The notes below the pieces were generated by a model. The model had not been told where the DNA came from and made no database searches. It saw nothing but the letters and a program-made list of their open reading frames with translations. From Prevotella herbatica (lineage in GTDB: Bacteria > Bacteroidota > Bacteroidia > Bacteroidales > Bacteroidaceae): DNA of 64,000 nucleotides. The number at the start of each line of letters is the position of its first letter. The first letter of the stretch is position 1. This document shows, piece after piece, positions 29,088 to 39,075 of the stretch. A program made the position numbers and the translations under genes. Location: positions 2,680,501 through 2,744,500 of the forward strand of contig NZ_AP024484.1 of the NCBI RefSeq assembly GCF_017347605.1. Reading direction: 5' to 3'.

Positions 29088-29211
29088 GTTAAGATAAAAA
29101 AGTATCGGATTAAATCCGAAAAAGATATTTTTTTGATTTGTTTTAGTAGATTAGTTTTTAAGTAGTTTGTTTTTGAAAATCGGTTGTCGTGATGACATCC
29201 GATTTTTTTTT
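29088..29211 (+). ncRNA. Candidate small RNA between groEL and a membrane peptide
   Basis: About 124 nt from the promoter above to a factor-independent terminator (29176-29211: ATCGG/CCGAT with a TGTC/GACA continuation, then nine T). There is no usable ATG apart from one inside the terminator. A second hairpin TCGGAT/ATCCGA sits about 30 nt after the presumed start. It could also be a 5' leader or attenuator for the gene behind it. The RNA family is unknown. Confidence 0.45.
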
Positions 29212-29212
29212 G

Positions 29213-29220
29213 TATCTTTG
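29213..29220 (+). promoter_or_regulatory. -7 element behind the terminator
   Basis: TATCTTTG directly follows the T-run, 4 bases before the start codon at 29225. Confidence 0.45.
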
Positions 29221-29224
29221 CAGA

Positions 29225-29398
29225 ATGAAAATGAATATCAATTGGAAACGGTGGGCTATAATGGCAATAGTTGCCTTTTTGCTTATAATATTAACAAGGT
29301 CATTCTTTATGTCCTTAGGTATATTTATGGTATTGTTGCTAATAGACAATTTGTTAGAACAGTGGGAGGAAAAACGCAAGAACAAAGATAAAGAATGA
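29225..29398 (+). CDS. 57-residue membrane peptide, unknown
   Basis: Starts MKMNINWKRW; two hydrophobic stretches (about residues 11-24 and 29-41) and a charged tail (EQWEEKRKNKDKE). I chose this ATG because the -7 element lies just upstream; a longer frame starting at 29189 would begin before the promoter. A -7 element 4 bases from the start implies a leaderless message. No family recognised. It precedes the AmgK-RapZ gene by 39 bases. Confidence 0.55.
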   Translation: MKMNINWKRWAIMAIVAFLLIILTRSFFMSLGIFMVLLLIDNLLEQWEEKRKNKDKE

Positions 29399-29437
29399 TG
29401 TTCTTGTATCTGTTGATGAATAAACAAAATATCACTT

Positions 29438-30979
29438 ATGCAAAAGTTAACGAAGTTATATGCTGATTATAAAGGAGAGGAACCTGTAGAGATAGAAAAA
29501 CTTCCTGGAGCTGGAAGTAACAGACAATACTATCGTTTTGTGGATAAGGATGGCGGTACTATTATCGGCGTTGTTGGTACGAGTAGAGATGAGAACCATG
29601 CTTTTATATATTTGGATAATCATTTCTCAATGAGAAAACTTCCTGTACCAAACGTTTTGGCTGTTAGCAATGATGAGTTGCGCTATTTGCAGACCGACTT
29701 AGGAAATTCATCTTTGTTTGATGCAATAAAAGGTGGAAGGGAAGCAGACGGAAGATATAATCAAAAGGAACAACAACTGTTGGTGAAGACCATCAGGGAA
29801 TTGCCTAAGATTCAGATTGAAGGCGCAAGAGAACTGGATTGGACTAATTGCTATCCACAACCTGAATTTGATAAAGAAGGCGTACTCTTTGATTTAAACT
29901 ATTTCAAGTATTGTTTTCTCAAAGCTACAGGACTAGACTTTCATGAGCTTAAACTTGAAGCTAATTTTAGAATGTTTGCCAAAGATTTGACTTCTGAAGA
30001 TTGTGACAGTTTTCTTTATCGTGATTTTCAGGCGCGCAATATAATGCTAGATGAAAATGACAATCCATACTTTATTGACTTTCAAGGTGGACGAAAAGGA
30101 CCTTATTATTATGATGTAGCTTCTTTCTTATGGCAAGCTTCAGCAAAGTATTCGTTCAAACTTCGTCGCAAACTTGTCTATGAGTATTATAATTCGTTGA
30201 AGAATTATGTAGAGGTTCCTTCTGAACGCCATTTCGTTGAAAGATTGAGCTTGTTTGTTTTGTTTCGTACTCTTCAGGTTTTAGGAGCGTATGGTTTCAG
30301 AGGATATTTTGAGCGTAAAAAGCATTTCTTGGATTCAATACCTCCGGCAATGGATAATCTTCGTGAACTTCTGAAGCTTAATCCTGATATATTCCCTTAT
30401 CCTTATATGATGGATATGTTGAAGAAACTTACTGAAATGCCCATGTTCTCACATATTGAAGAACCTGCACACAGCAGAGCTGACGGATATAAGATAACAG
30501 ACAGTAACGTTTATGTAGCACATTCACAAGACGGCCCTGCTACATTCTCAAGTTATGACGCTAAAGGACCTTTGGTTGTAAATGTGAACAGTTTCTCATT
30601 TAGAAAAGGAATCCCTGATGATCCTTCTGGAAACGGTGGCGGTTATGTGTTTGATTGCCGTAGCACTCACAACCCGGGTCGTTATGAACCATATAAGAAA
30701 CTTACCGGACTTGACGAACCCGTTATTCGATTCCTTGAAGATGATGGTGAGATATTGACGTTTCTTGATGAAGTGTATAAACTCGCTGATCATCATGTCA
30801 TGAGATATATCCAACGTGGATTCACTAATTTGATGTTTTCTTTTGGTTGTACAGGTGGTCAGCATAGATCAGTGTATAGTGCACAGCATCTGGCAGAGCA
30901 TATTCATGAGAAATTTGGAATTGAAGTACATGTGAATCATCGTGAACAGAATATACAGCAGATATTACTGAAAAAGTAA
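29438..30979 (+). CDS. AmgK-like sugar kinase fused to RapZ C-terminal domain
   Basis: 513 residues. The N-terminal two thirds is an aminoglycoside-phosphotransferase fold like AmgK (anomeric MurNAc/GlcNAc kinase): catalytic FLYRDFQARNIML and metal-binding YFIDFQGG. The C-terminal third (about 355-510) is the RapZ C-terminal domain, with FSFRKGIPDD, FDCRSTHNPG and FGCTGGQHRSVY. RapZ binds glucosamine-6-phosphate in E. coli. Downstream sits a MurU-like nucleotidyltransferase, so the pair fits anabolic recycling of cell-wall sugars to UDP-MurNAc. The RapZ part may sense or regulate the sugar (inference). Confidence 0.85.
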   Translation: MQKLTKLYADYKGEEPVEIEKLPGAGSNRQYYRFVDKDGGTIIGVVGTSRDENHAFIYLDNHFSMRKLPVPNVLAVSNDELRYLQTDLGNSSLFDAIKGGREADGRYNQKEQQLLVKTIRELPKIQIEGARELDWTNCYPQPEFDKEGVLFDLNYFKYCFLKATGLDFHELKLEANFRMFAKDLTSEDCDSFLYRDFQARNIMLDENDNPYFIDFQGGRKGPYYYDVASFLWQASAKYSFKLRRKLVYEYYNSLKNYVEVPSERHFVERLSLFVLFRTLQVLGAYGFRGYFERKKHFLDSIPPAMDNLRELLKLNPDIFPYPYMMDMLKKLTEMPMFSHIEEPAHSRADGYKITDSNVYVAHSQDGPATFSSYDAKGPLVVNVNSFSFRKGIPDDPSGNGGGYVFDCRSTHNPGRYEPYKKLTGLDEPVIRFLEDDGEILTFLDEVYKLADHHVMRYIQRGFTNLMFSFGCTGGQHRSVYSAQHLAEHIHEKFGIEVHVNHREQNIQQILLKK

Positions 30980-31092
30980 AGTGAGGTCTGCCCAACATAT
31001 TTGTTATTATAGATTCAGCATTTTCATCTTTGAAACAACGCAAATAGAATTATTTTCCAAAAGGAAAAAATCTTGTATACGTAAATGATATT

Positions 31093-31132
31093 AATCAGTA
31101 TATCCGTACATAATATGGCGGATATACTGATT
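31093..31132. repeat. Perfect inverted repeat, 14-bp arms
   Basis: AATCAGTATATCCG (31093-31106) pairs with CGGATATACTGATT (31119-31132) around 12 bases. It lies in the 303-base gap after the AmgK-RapZ gene. With no T-run it may be a terminator, an mRNA 3' protector or an operator. Confidence 0.6.
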
Positions 31133-31233
31133 ATCGTATATATACATCATGTAGTTCTTAAAAGAATAATGTCATCGCGCATATTGACCAATGATGTAGT
31201 GATAGGGATAAAATCAATTACTTTTCAATAAAT

Positions 31234-31264
31234 TTTGTCATCTCGTGAAAAATGGTTATATTTG
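31234..31264 (+). promoter_or_regulatory. Promoter TTTG-N19-TATATTTG for MurU-like gene
   Basis: TTTG 31234-31237 and TATATTTG 31257-31264, 19 bases apart, 19 bases upstream of the ATG at 31283. Confidence 0.7.
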
Positions 31265-31282
31265 CACGCATTAAAAAAGAAA

Positions 31283-32077
31283 ATGATGCAAGCAATGATT
31301 TTCGCAGCAGGATTGGGTACTCGCCTAAAACCTCTTACCGATAGTATGCCAAAGGCGTTGGTAAGAGTTGGAGGAGAGCCGCTGCTCAAACGCGTGATCT
31401 TTCGATTGAAAGATGCCGGATTCAATTCAATAATAATTAATGTACATCATTTTGCAAGTCAGATAATAGATTATTTAAAGGAGAATGATAATTTCGGACT
31501 TGATATAAAAATCAGTGATGAAACTTCAGGATTGCTTGAAACTGGTGGTGGTATAAAGAAAGCCATACCTTTATTTAATCCTAATGATCAGATACTCATC
31601 CATAATGTAGACATCTTGAGTAATGTAGATTTAAAGAAATTCTATCATGTAGATCGTCGTGTCATGTGTAAGTCTTGCGGAGTTCCGCATCGTCAAGCTG
31701 GGGCAGTATTGCTTGTAAGCTGGCGAAAGACAAAGAGATATCTGATGTTTAATGATGACATGCTTCTTGTCGGTTGGGTTAATATAGAAACCGGTGAGAT
31801 AAAAAGTCCTTATGCGGAAGTTAAATCTTCTACAATAGATAAGCTTCGTGAAAATTATAAGATGTATGCTTTTTCGGGTATACATTCTTTCTCTCCTCAA
31901 CTGTTTCCATTCATGTCTGATTATCCAGATAAGTTCCCTATCATGGACTTCTATCTGCAAAACTGCGATAAGATAGCTATTAAGGGATATGTGAAAGAAG
32001 ACTTGAAACTGATGGATGTCGGAAAACTCGATACGATTGATAATGCGGAAACTTTTCTTGAGGAGTTGAATCAATAA
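31283..32077 (+). CDS. Nucleotidyltransferase, MurU-like (MurNAc-1-phosphate uridylyltransferase)
   Basis: 264 residues if started at 31283 (MMQAMIFAAGLGTRLKP). The frame is open to 31235 but that begins before the -7 element. NTP-transferase fold: AAGLGTRLKPLTDSMPKALVRVGGEPLL, metal motif HNVDIL and INVHH. GlmU/MurU/RmlA families look alike; the neighbouring AmgK-like kinase supports MurU, which makes UDP-MurNAc from MurNAc-1-phosphate. No left-handed beta helix, so it is not GlmU. Confidence 0.85.
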   Translation: MMQAMIFAAGLGTRLKPLTDSMPKALVRVGGEPLLKRVIFRLKDAGFNSIIINVHHFASQIIDYLKENDNFGLDIKISDETSGLLETGGGIKKAIPLFNPNDQILIHNVDILSNVDLKKFYHVDRRVMCKSCGVPHRQAGAVLLVSWRKTKRYLMFNDDMLLVGWVNIETGEIKSPYAEVKSSTIDKLRENYKMYAFSGIHSFSPQLFPFMSDYPDKFPIMDFYLQNCDKIAIKGYVKEDLKLMDVGKLDTIDNAETFLEELNQ

Positions 32078-32107
32078 AGAAACTATATATTTAATCAAAC
32101 AATTAAT

Positions 32108-33652
32108 ATGCAACAGAAGATTATTATTCTTGACTTCGGTTCACAGACAACACAACTTATTGGTCGTCGTGTACGTGAATTGGACACCTTCTGCGAAATC
32201 TTACCTTACAACAAATTTCCAAAGAATGATCCAAATATCATTGGTGTGATTCTTAGTGGAAGTCCTTATTCAGTTCATGATAAGGAGGCGTTTACGGTTG
32301 ATTTGAGCCAATTTATAGGTAAGTATCCTGTTTTGGGTATATGCTATGGCGCTCAGTTCATCTCATTTGCCAATGGTGGAAAGGTTGAGCAGACCGGTAC
32401 CCGTGAGTACGGCCGTGCAAATCTTGAGACAATAGACTTGGAAACTCCTATTTTCAAGGATTTCAAGAAAGGTTCACAGGTTTGGATGAGTCATGGTGAC
32501 ACGATCACCGCTATTCCAGAAGGTTTTCATATCACTGGTTCTACAGCCGACGTGAAATATGCAGCTTTTGCCAATGAAGAGAAACGTGTATGGTGTGTAC
32601 AGTTTCATCCAGAAGTGTTCCATTCTACTCAGGGCACACAGTTGCTGAAAAATTTCGTTGTTGACATCTGTAAGAGTAAGCAGGAATGGAGCCCAGCTTC
32701 ATTTGTTGAAAGCACTGTTGAGGAGCTGAAAGCACAATTAGGTAATGATCGTGTTATTCTTGGTCTTTCAGGAGGTGTAGACTCTTCTGTTTGTGCTACA
32801 TTGCTCAATAAGGCTATAGGCAAGAATCTTACTTGTATATTCGTTGATCATGGTATGCTTCGCAAGAACGAGTTTGCTAAGGTTATGGAAGCATATAGCG
32901 GACTTGGTTTGAATGTAATTGGTGTTGATGCTAGCGAGAAGTTCTTTAAAGATCTCGAAGGCGTTTCTGATCCAGAAACAAAGCGCAAGATTATAGGACG
33001 TGACTTCGTTGAGGTGTTCAACGCTGAAGCTAAAAAGATTGTTGACGCTAAATGGTTGGCACAGGGTACAATATATCCAGACCGTATAGAGAGTCTAAGT
33101 ATTACTGGTATGGTTATCAAGAGCCATCATAATGTTGGCGGACTTCCTAAAGAAATGAAACTTCAACTTTGTGAGCCATTGCAATGGCTGTTTAAGGATG
33201 AGGTTCGTAGAGTTGGTCGCCAGTTGCAGATGCCAGAACGCTTGATCAATCGTCATCCTTTCCCAGGGCCAGGACTTGCTGTTCGTATTCTTGGTGATAT
33301 TACACGCGAAAAAGTGCGTATTCTTCAGGATGCTGACGATATATATATTGAAGAAATGCACAACTATGTATGCGAAGACGGAGATGCTTTGTATAATAAG
33401 GTTTGGCAGGCAGGAACAGTTCTTCTCTCTACTATCCGTAGCGTAGGAGTTATGGGCGATGAGCGAACATACGAACATCCTGTAGCATTGCGTGCTGTTA
33501 CTAGTATGGATGCAATGACAGCAGATTGGGCTCACCTTCCTTATGATTTCATGGCCAAAGTGTCAAATGAGATTATTAATAAGGTTAAGGGTGTGAACAG
33601 AGTATGCTATGACATCTCTTCAAAACCACCATCTACAATAGAATGGGAATAA
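32108..33652 (+). CDS. guaA: GMP synthase (glutamine-hydrolysing)
   Basis: Converts XMP to GMP. 514 residues, normal single-chain form. The amidotransferase part has nucleophile Cys in [10 protein letters not shown] and its His/Glu in [10 protein letters not shown]; the ATP-pyrophosphatase part has LSGGVDSSV; the dimer domain ends [19 protein letters not shown] terminator follows at 33671. Confidence 0.97.
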   Translation: MQQKIIILDFGSQTTQLIGRRVRELDTFCEILPYNKFPKNDPNIIGVILSGSPYSVHDKEAFTVDLSQFIGKYPVLGICYGAQFISFANGGKVEQTGTREYGRANLETIDLETPIFKDFKKGSQVWMSHGDTITAIPEGFHITGSTADVKYAAFANEEKRVWCVQFHPEVFHSTQGTQLLKNFVVDICKSKQEWSPASFVESTVEELKAQLGNDRVILGLSGGVDSSVCATLLNKAIGKNLTCIFVDHGMLRKNEFAKVMEAYSGLGLNVIGVDASEKFFKDLEGVSDPETKRKIIGRDFVEVFNAEAKKIVDAKWLAQGTIYPDRIESLSITGMVIKSHHNVGGLPKEMKLQLCEPLQWLFKDEVRRVGRQLQMPERLINRHPFPGPGLAVRILGDITREKVRILQDADDIYIEEMHNYVCEDGDALYNKVWQAGTVLLSTIRSVGVMGDERTYEHPVALRAVTSMDAMTADWAHLPYDFMAKVSNEIINKVKGVNRVCYDISSKPPSTIEWE

Positions 33653-33670
33653 AATTCTTCTATAAATAAA

Positions 33671-33705
33671 AAATAGCCTCAATCTTTTGGTTGAGGCTAT
33701 TTTGT
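33671..33705. terminator. Bidirectional terminator after guaA
   Basis: AAATAGCCTCAA pairs with TTGAGGCTATTT around a short loop. It lies between convergent guaA and the porin-like gene. Confidence 0.85.
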
Positions 33706-33721
33706 TTATTAATATGTTTTA

Positions 33722-34375
33722 TTAGAACTGATATCCTACAATAATTCCGGCAGTGATATTAATCGTATTTATTTTAAAAAGTTCATCAAGAACCTTTCCT
33801 AAATCGTTGTCAGACTGATACAATTTCTTGAAACCGCTTTCCATAAAAGCTCCAAGTTTGATCTTGTTTTTGTAAGTGTATTGTATTTCTGAATCAAATC
33901 CGTAATCCCAACGGCTTGTTACCATACCGTTAATTTCAAACGGACTATACTTTGTCTGACTCCTAATGCCATTCTCTATTTTTGTCATAGTTCCACTTCC
34001 GTTAGTTCCGTAAGCGATATAAGGACCTACAAGAATCTGCCATTTGCTGTTGACGGCATTAAGTCTGCCAATCCTAATGCCTAGTCTTAATGGCAAAGTG
34101 ATGTAATTTGCATGGAAAGAAGACTCTTTGGAATATGTATGTCGTGTTTCTCCCTCTTCATAACTATAATTTTCTTTTGTTACTCTGTGTCTGTTTGATA
34201 AATACAATCCTGGCACAACAGATAACCTGCTTGATATAGGAATGTCTGCATTACCACCTATGCGCCATGAAAAATCTGGTGAATACTGTGGTCCTGCTTC
34301 AACGCTAAATTTAGTTTGTGAGTTCATGTCTGTAGTTGCCATTATCATCAATAATGCAATAATTACTTTTTTCAT
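33722..34375 (-). CDS. PorT-family outer-membrane beta-barrel protein
   Basis: 217 residues with a signal peptide (cut after DMNSQ region) and alternating beta-strand pattern ending in an aromatic residue (VGYQF), typical of 8-10 strand outer-membrane barrels. FSVEAGPQYSPDFSWRIGGNADIPIS and YITLPLRLGIRIGRL match PorT/outer-membrane beta-barrel families of Bacteroidetes. No specific function can be given. Confidence 0.75.
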   Translation of the reverse strand: MKKVIIALLMIMATTDMNSQTKFSVEAGPQYSPDFSWRIGGNADIPISSRLSVVPGLYLSNRHRVTKENYSYEEGETRHTYSKESSFHANYITLPLRLGIRIGRLNAVNSKWQILVGPYIAYGTNGSGTMTKIENGIRSQTKYSPFEINGMVTSRWDYGFDSEIQYTYKNKIKLGAFMESGFKKLYQSDNDLGKVLDELFKINTINITAGIIVGYQF

Positions 34376-34419
34376 TTGGTTATTTATTTGTTATAATCTC
34401 ACAAAGTTAGTAATTATTT

Positions 34420-34851
34420 TCAATTATCTTTGTCTGTATTCTGTTTTTCTTTCAATAGGTCGCGTATTTCAGATAGCAACTGTTCTTCTTTTGAAGGAGC
34501 TGCTGGCTTCTTGACTTTATTGTTATTAGTGATTTTATTTATTGTCTTAACGATTAAGAACACACAGAATGCGACTATGACAAAGTTAAGCATAGCTTGT
34601 AGAAAATGCCCATAGTTGATAGTTACAGAAGGAATCTTTTCCATTCCGGGAATGTATACAGAAGGCAATTTGAATTTTAAGTCAGAGAAGTTTACTCCTT
34701 TGATAAGCCAACCAATAGGTGGCATGATGATGTCATCAACAATGCTACTTACTATTTTGCCGAAAGCTGCACCGATGATGATACCGATAGCCATGTCTAC
34801 AGCATTGCCTTTGACGGCAAACTCTTTGAATTCACTGATGAATTTACCCAT
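34420..34851 (-). CDS. mscL: Large-conductance mechanosensitive channel
   Basis: 143 residues, two helices. [40 protein letters not shown] is the MscL signature; the periplasmic loop and second helix follow. The C-terminal helical bundle [15 protein letters not shown] is intact. It releases solutes on osmotic down-shock. Confidence 0.96.
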   Translation of the reverse strand: MGKFISEFKEFAVKGNAVDMAIGIIIGAAFGKIVSSIVDDIIMPPIGWLIKGVNFSDLKFKLPSVYIPGMEKIPSVTINYGHFLQAMLNFVIVAFCVFLIVKTINKITNNNKVKKPAAPSKEEQLLSEIRDLLKEKQNTDKDN

Positions 34852-36173
<1,322 letters not shown>

Positions 36174-36207
36174 TTCTCGGTTAATCCTATCCAAAAATAA
36201 AATTACT

Positions 36208-36239
36208 GCCGTTCAGCATTGCTGAACGGCTTTTTTTTT
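36208..36239 (+). terminator. gapA terminator
   Basis: Perfect 10-bp stem GCCGTTCAGC/GCTGAACGGC with an ATT loop, followed by nine T. Confidence 0.92.
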
Positions 36240-36248
36240 ATAATTTTG
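36219..36248 (+). promoter_or_regulatory. miaA promoter overlapping gapA terminator
   Basis: TTG (36219-36221), 19 bases, then TAATTTTG (36241-36248). The -33 lies inside the gapA terminator hairpin and the ATG follows 4 bases behind the -7, suggesting a leaderless message. Confidence 0.55.
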
Positions 36249-36252
36249 TACC

Positions 36253-37179
36253 ATGAATAAAATGATTACCATTCTAGGACCTACTGCCAGTGGAAAGACA
36301 AGTCTTGCCGCAGCTCTTGCTTTTGACCTTGATGCCGAGATTATAAGTGCTGATAGCAGACAGGTATATAAAGGTATGGATATAGGCACAGGAAAGGATT
36401 TAGATGACTATGTTGTGAATGGTCGCCACATTCCTTACCATCTTATAGATATATGTGAACCTGGTAGCAAATATAATTTATTCAGATATCAGGAAGATTT
36501 TATGAGTGCCTATAATGACATAACGGGTAGGGGAGTGACTCCTATCCTATGTGGAGGCACAGGACTTTATATAGAATCGGTATTAAAAGGGTACAGCTTG
36601 TCACCTGTCCCGCAGAATGAAGAACTACGTAAGAGTCTTGTTGGTAAGTCTCTTGATGAACTAACCTTGATGTTGAGTGAATTGAAGAATCATAATCATA
36701 GCGTAATGCACAACAAGACGGATGTTGATTCTTGTCAAAGAGCTATAAGGGCAATTGAGATTGAAACTTATAATCTTGAAAATCCAACGCCTAGGAGGGT
36801 TTGCCTGCCAATAGATTCAGTGATTATTGGTGTTAATATAGACCGTGAAGTGCGTCGCGCCAAAATATCAGATAGACTTGTAAAGCGTCTGGATGAAGGT
36901 ATGGTTGATGAAATAAAAAGTATTCTTGCAAGTGGAGTCCCTGCTGAAAACCTTATTTATTATGGTCTGGAATATAAGTATGTTACAGAGTATGTGATAG
37001 GTAAGACTAGTTACGACGAAATGTTGCATGGTTTGGAAATCGCAATTCATCAATTTGCTAAACGGCAGATGACATGGTTTCGCGGTATGGAGCGAAGGGG
37101 ATTTGTCATTAATTGGATTGATGCCCTTTTGCCTATGGACGAGAAAGTTAATACGATAAAGAAAATAATGAGTTTATGA
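36253..37179 (+). CDS. miaA: tRNA dimethylallyltransferase
   Basis: Adds the isopentenyl group to A37 of tRNAs that read UNN codons. 308 residues. P-loop GPTASGKTSLA near residue 9, DSRQVYKGMDIGTGK, PYHLIDICEPG, and GGTGLYIESVL are family motifs. It overlaps the lipid-kinase gene by 4 bases. Confidence 0.95.
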   Translation: MNKMITILGPTASGKTSLAAALAFDLDAEIISADSRQVYKGMDIGTGKDLDDYVVNGRHIPYHLIDICEPGSKYNLFRYQEDFMSAYNDITGRGVTPILCGGTGLYIESVLKGYSLSPVPQNEELRKSLVGKSLDELTLMLSELKNHNHSVMHNKTDVDSCQRAIRAIEIETYNLENPTPRRVCLPIDSVIIGVNIDREVRRAKISDRLVKRLDEGMVDEIKSILASGVPAENLIYYGLEYKYVTEYVIGKTSYDEMLHGLEIAIHQFAKRQMTWFRGMERRGFVINWIDALLPMDEKVNTIKKIMSL

Positions 37180-38111
37180 TGACAGAAAACCGTTGGGGAG
37201 TGCTTTATTGCCCAAAGCATGAAGGGCTTTCAAATCCATCAAATCGATGGGAAAAGATCGAGAAGGCATTGCACGATAACAATGTTGATTATGATTTCGT
37301 GCAGAGTGAGAACTCAAAGAGTGTCGAGCGTCTTGTGAAGATGATGATCAATAATGGTTACAAAACTATTGTTATTGTTGGTGGTGACTCTGCTCTGAAT
37401 GATTCCGTGAATTGTTTGATGGATGTAGAGAAAGATGTGCGCGACCAGATTTCACTGGGCGTTATTCCAAATGGTTTGATGAATGATTTTGCTCATTTCT
37501 GGGGATTCTCCGAAAGTGAGTATGACCAGTCAATAAAATGGATTAAGCAACATCGTGTGCGTAAGATTGATCTTGGGTGCATTCGATATTATAATAAGAG
37601 TGGTGAACCATGTCATCGTTATTTCCTTAATTGCGTTAACATAGGGCTTATTGCTGCTATCATGAACTTGCGTCGTAAGACTCGTCATTTCTTTGGATCA
37701 CGCACTTTGTCTTTCATGTTTTCTTTTGCCATGATGATATTCCAGCGTTTGGAATATAAAATGCACATGAAGATCAATACTGATGAATTGCAGCGTAAGA
37801 TGATGACTGTCTGTGTGGGCAATTCTACAGGTTATGGTCAGACTCCTAATGCTGTGCCTTATAATGGTATGCTTGATATTTCTGTAGTCTATCATTCAGA
37901 GTTGACCCAGATGTTGGAAGGATTGTATTTATTCTTGCGTGGTAAGTTCCTTAATCACAAGAGCGTGCATCCGTATAGAACACGAGAGATAGAAGTCTTT
38001 GATGTTCAAAGAGCTATGGTTGGTATTGACGGGCGATTAATGAATACACCTGTTGGTCCATTCAAAATTAATGTAGAACAAGAAGTGATAAACTTCCTTA
38101 TTCCGGAATAA
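37176..38111 (+). CDS. Diacylglycerol-kinase-family lipid kinase, unusual nucleotide loop
   Basis: 311 residues of the DAGK catalytic/YegS-BmrU fold: the N-terminal alpha/beta domain has the glycine loop VGGDSALNDSV where most members have GGDGT, and GVIPNGLMNDFAHF where most have IPLGTGNDFA. The second domain ends FKINVEQEVINFLIP. It phosphorylates lipids with ATP in the family. Whether this member is active is open because of the loop changes. The start overlaps miaA by 4 bases. Confidence 0.78.
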   Translation: MMTENRWGVLYCPKHEGLSNPSNRWEKIEKALHDNNVDYDFVQSENSKSVERLVKMMINNGYKTIVIVGGDSALNDSVNCLMDVEKDVRDQISLGVIPNGLMNDFAHFWGFSESEYDQSIKWIKQHRVRKIDLGCIRYYNKSGEPCHRYFLNCVNIGLIAAIMNLRRKTRHFFGSRTLSFMFSFAMMIFQRLEYKMHMKINTDELQRKMMTVCVGNSTGYGQTPNAVPYNGMLDISVVYHSELTQMLEGLYLFLRGKFLNHKSVHPYRTREIEVFDVQRAMVGIDGRLMNTPVGPFKINVEQEVINFLIPE

Positions 38112-38120
38112 TAGTATACA

Positions 38121-38825
38121 TTATCCCAATTGACTTATTCTTAATATCTCGTCGCTGTTAATGAGTTTGATTTTTCTACCATCAATAGCGATCAGTTTTT
38201 CATTGGCGAAAGCTGAAAGTGTACGGATAGCATTACTGGTAGTCATGTTTGACAGATTTGCCAAATCTTCACGACTTAAGTATATACTTAATGTATATCC
38301 GTCTTCCTCAATGCCATAACTGTCTCTGAGGAATATAAGTGATTCTGCAAGGCGGCCACGTATGTGCTTTTGGGTTAGATTCACTGTGCGGTCGTCGCTA
38401 TATCCCAATTGCTTTGATAAGTATTTAATGAAGAACAGACTGATGTTAAAGTTGCTCTTCATTAGTTTCATCATTACAGGCATTGAAAAGAATGCAACAA
38501 TTGAAGGCTCAAATGCCATAGCTGCAGTTTTGTAGTCTTCGTCTGCGAAATAGGCTCTGAATCCAAAAAACTCTATTGGCTTTATGATTCTTAAAATCTG
38601 ATTGCGTCCGCCTATGCCAACCTTGAATATCTTTACCTTGCCCTGCACAAGACACATCATTCTTGTTGGACCATCAAAGTCTTTGTAAATTAGTTGGTTT
38701 CTCTTGAATTTTTGGACATAAATATCATCGGAGAGAATTTTTATCTCTTCGTCGGTAAGCGGTTGCCATAGCTCAGAAATGGCTCGAACTATAGCAGAAT
38801 TATTGTTGTCCTTTTTAAAAGCCAT
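38121..38825 (-). CDS. Crp/Fnr-family transcriptional regulator
   Basis: 234 residues: cyclic-nucleotide-binding-like barrel (residues about 35-130) and a C-terminal winged helix with YLSREDLANLSNMTTSNAIRTLSAF. No FNR-type Cys cluster is seen. It lies divergent from the glycogen operon, 250 bases away, and so may regulate it (inference). Confidence 0.87.
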   Translation of the reverse strand: MAFKKDNNNSAIVRAISELWQPLTDEEIKILSDDIYVQKFKRNQLIYKDFDGPTRMMCLVQGKVKIFKVGIGGRNQILRIIKPIEFFGFRAYFADEDYKTAAMAFEPSIVAFFSMPVMMKLMKSNFNISLFFIKYLSKQLGYSDDRTVNLTQKHIRGRLAESLIFLRDSYGIEEDGYTLSIYLSREDLANLSNMTTSNAIRTLSAFANEKLIAIDGRKIKLINSDEILRISQLG

Positions 38826-38963
38826 ATATATCTAGAGAGATGTAATATAAATATTACTTGGGCAAAAGTAATAAAAAAACTTAGAAATGAACATTTATTT
38901 TGACTAAAAATATATCGTATAACATAAAATTTAGCGTTTTTACAAAAAAAGTTTGACACTAAA

Positions 38964-38994
38964 TTTGTAGACTGAACATTTTTTGTTAACTTTG
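38964..38994 (+). promoter_or_regulatory. Promoter TTTG-N19-TAACTTTG for glycogen operon
   Basis: TTTG 38964-38967, 19 bases, TAACTTTG 38987-38994, and an 80-base leader to the ATG at 39076. Confidence 0.75.
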
Positions 38995-39075
38995 AACTCA
39001 TGTAGAGTTTATCTAATGTAAAGGTAAATACTCGCAAAACACAATATAAAACATTTTAAACCTTAATAGAGAACT

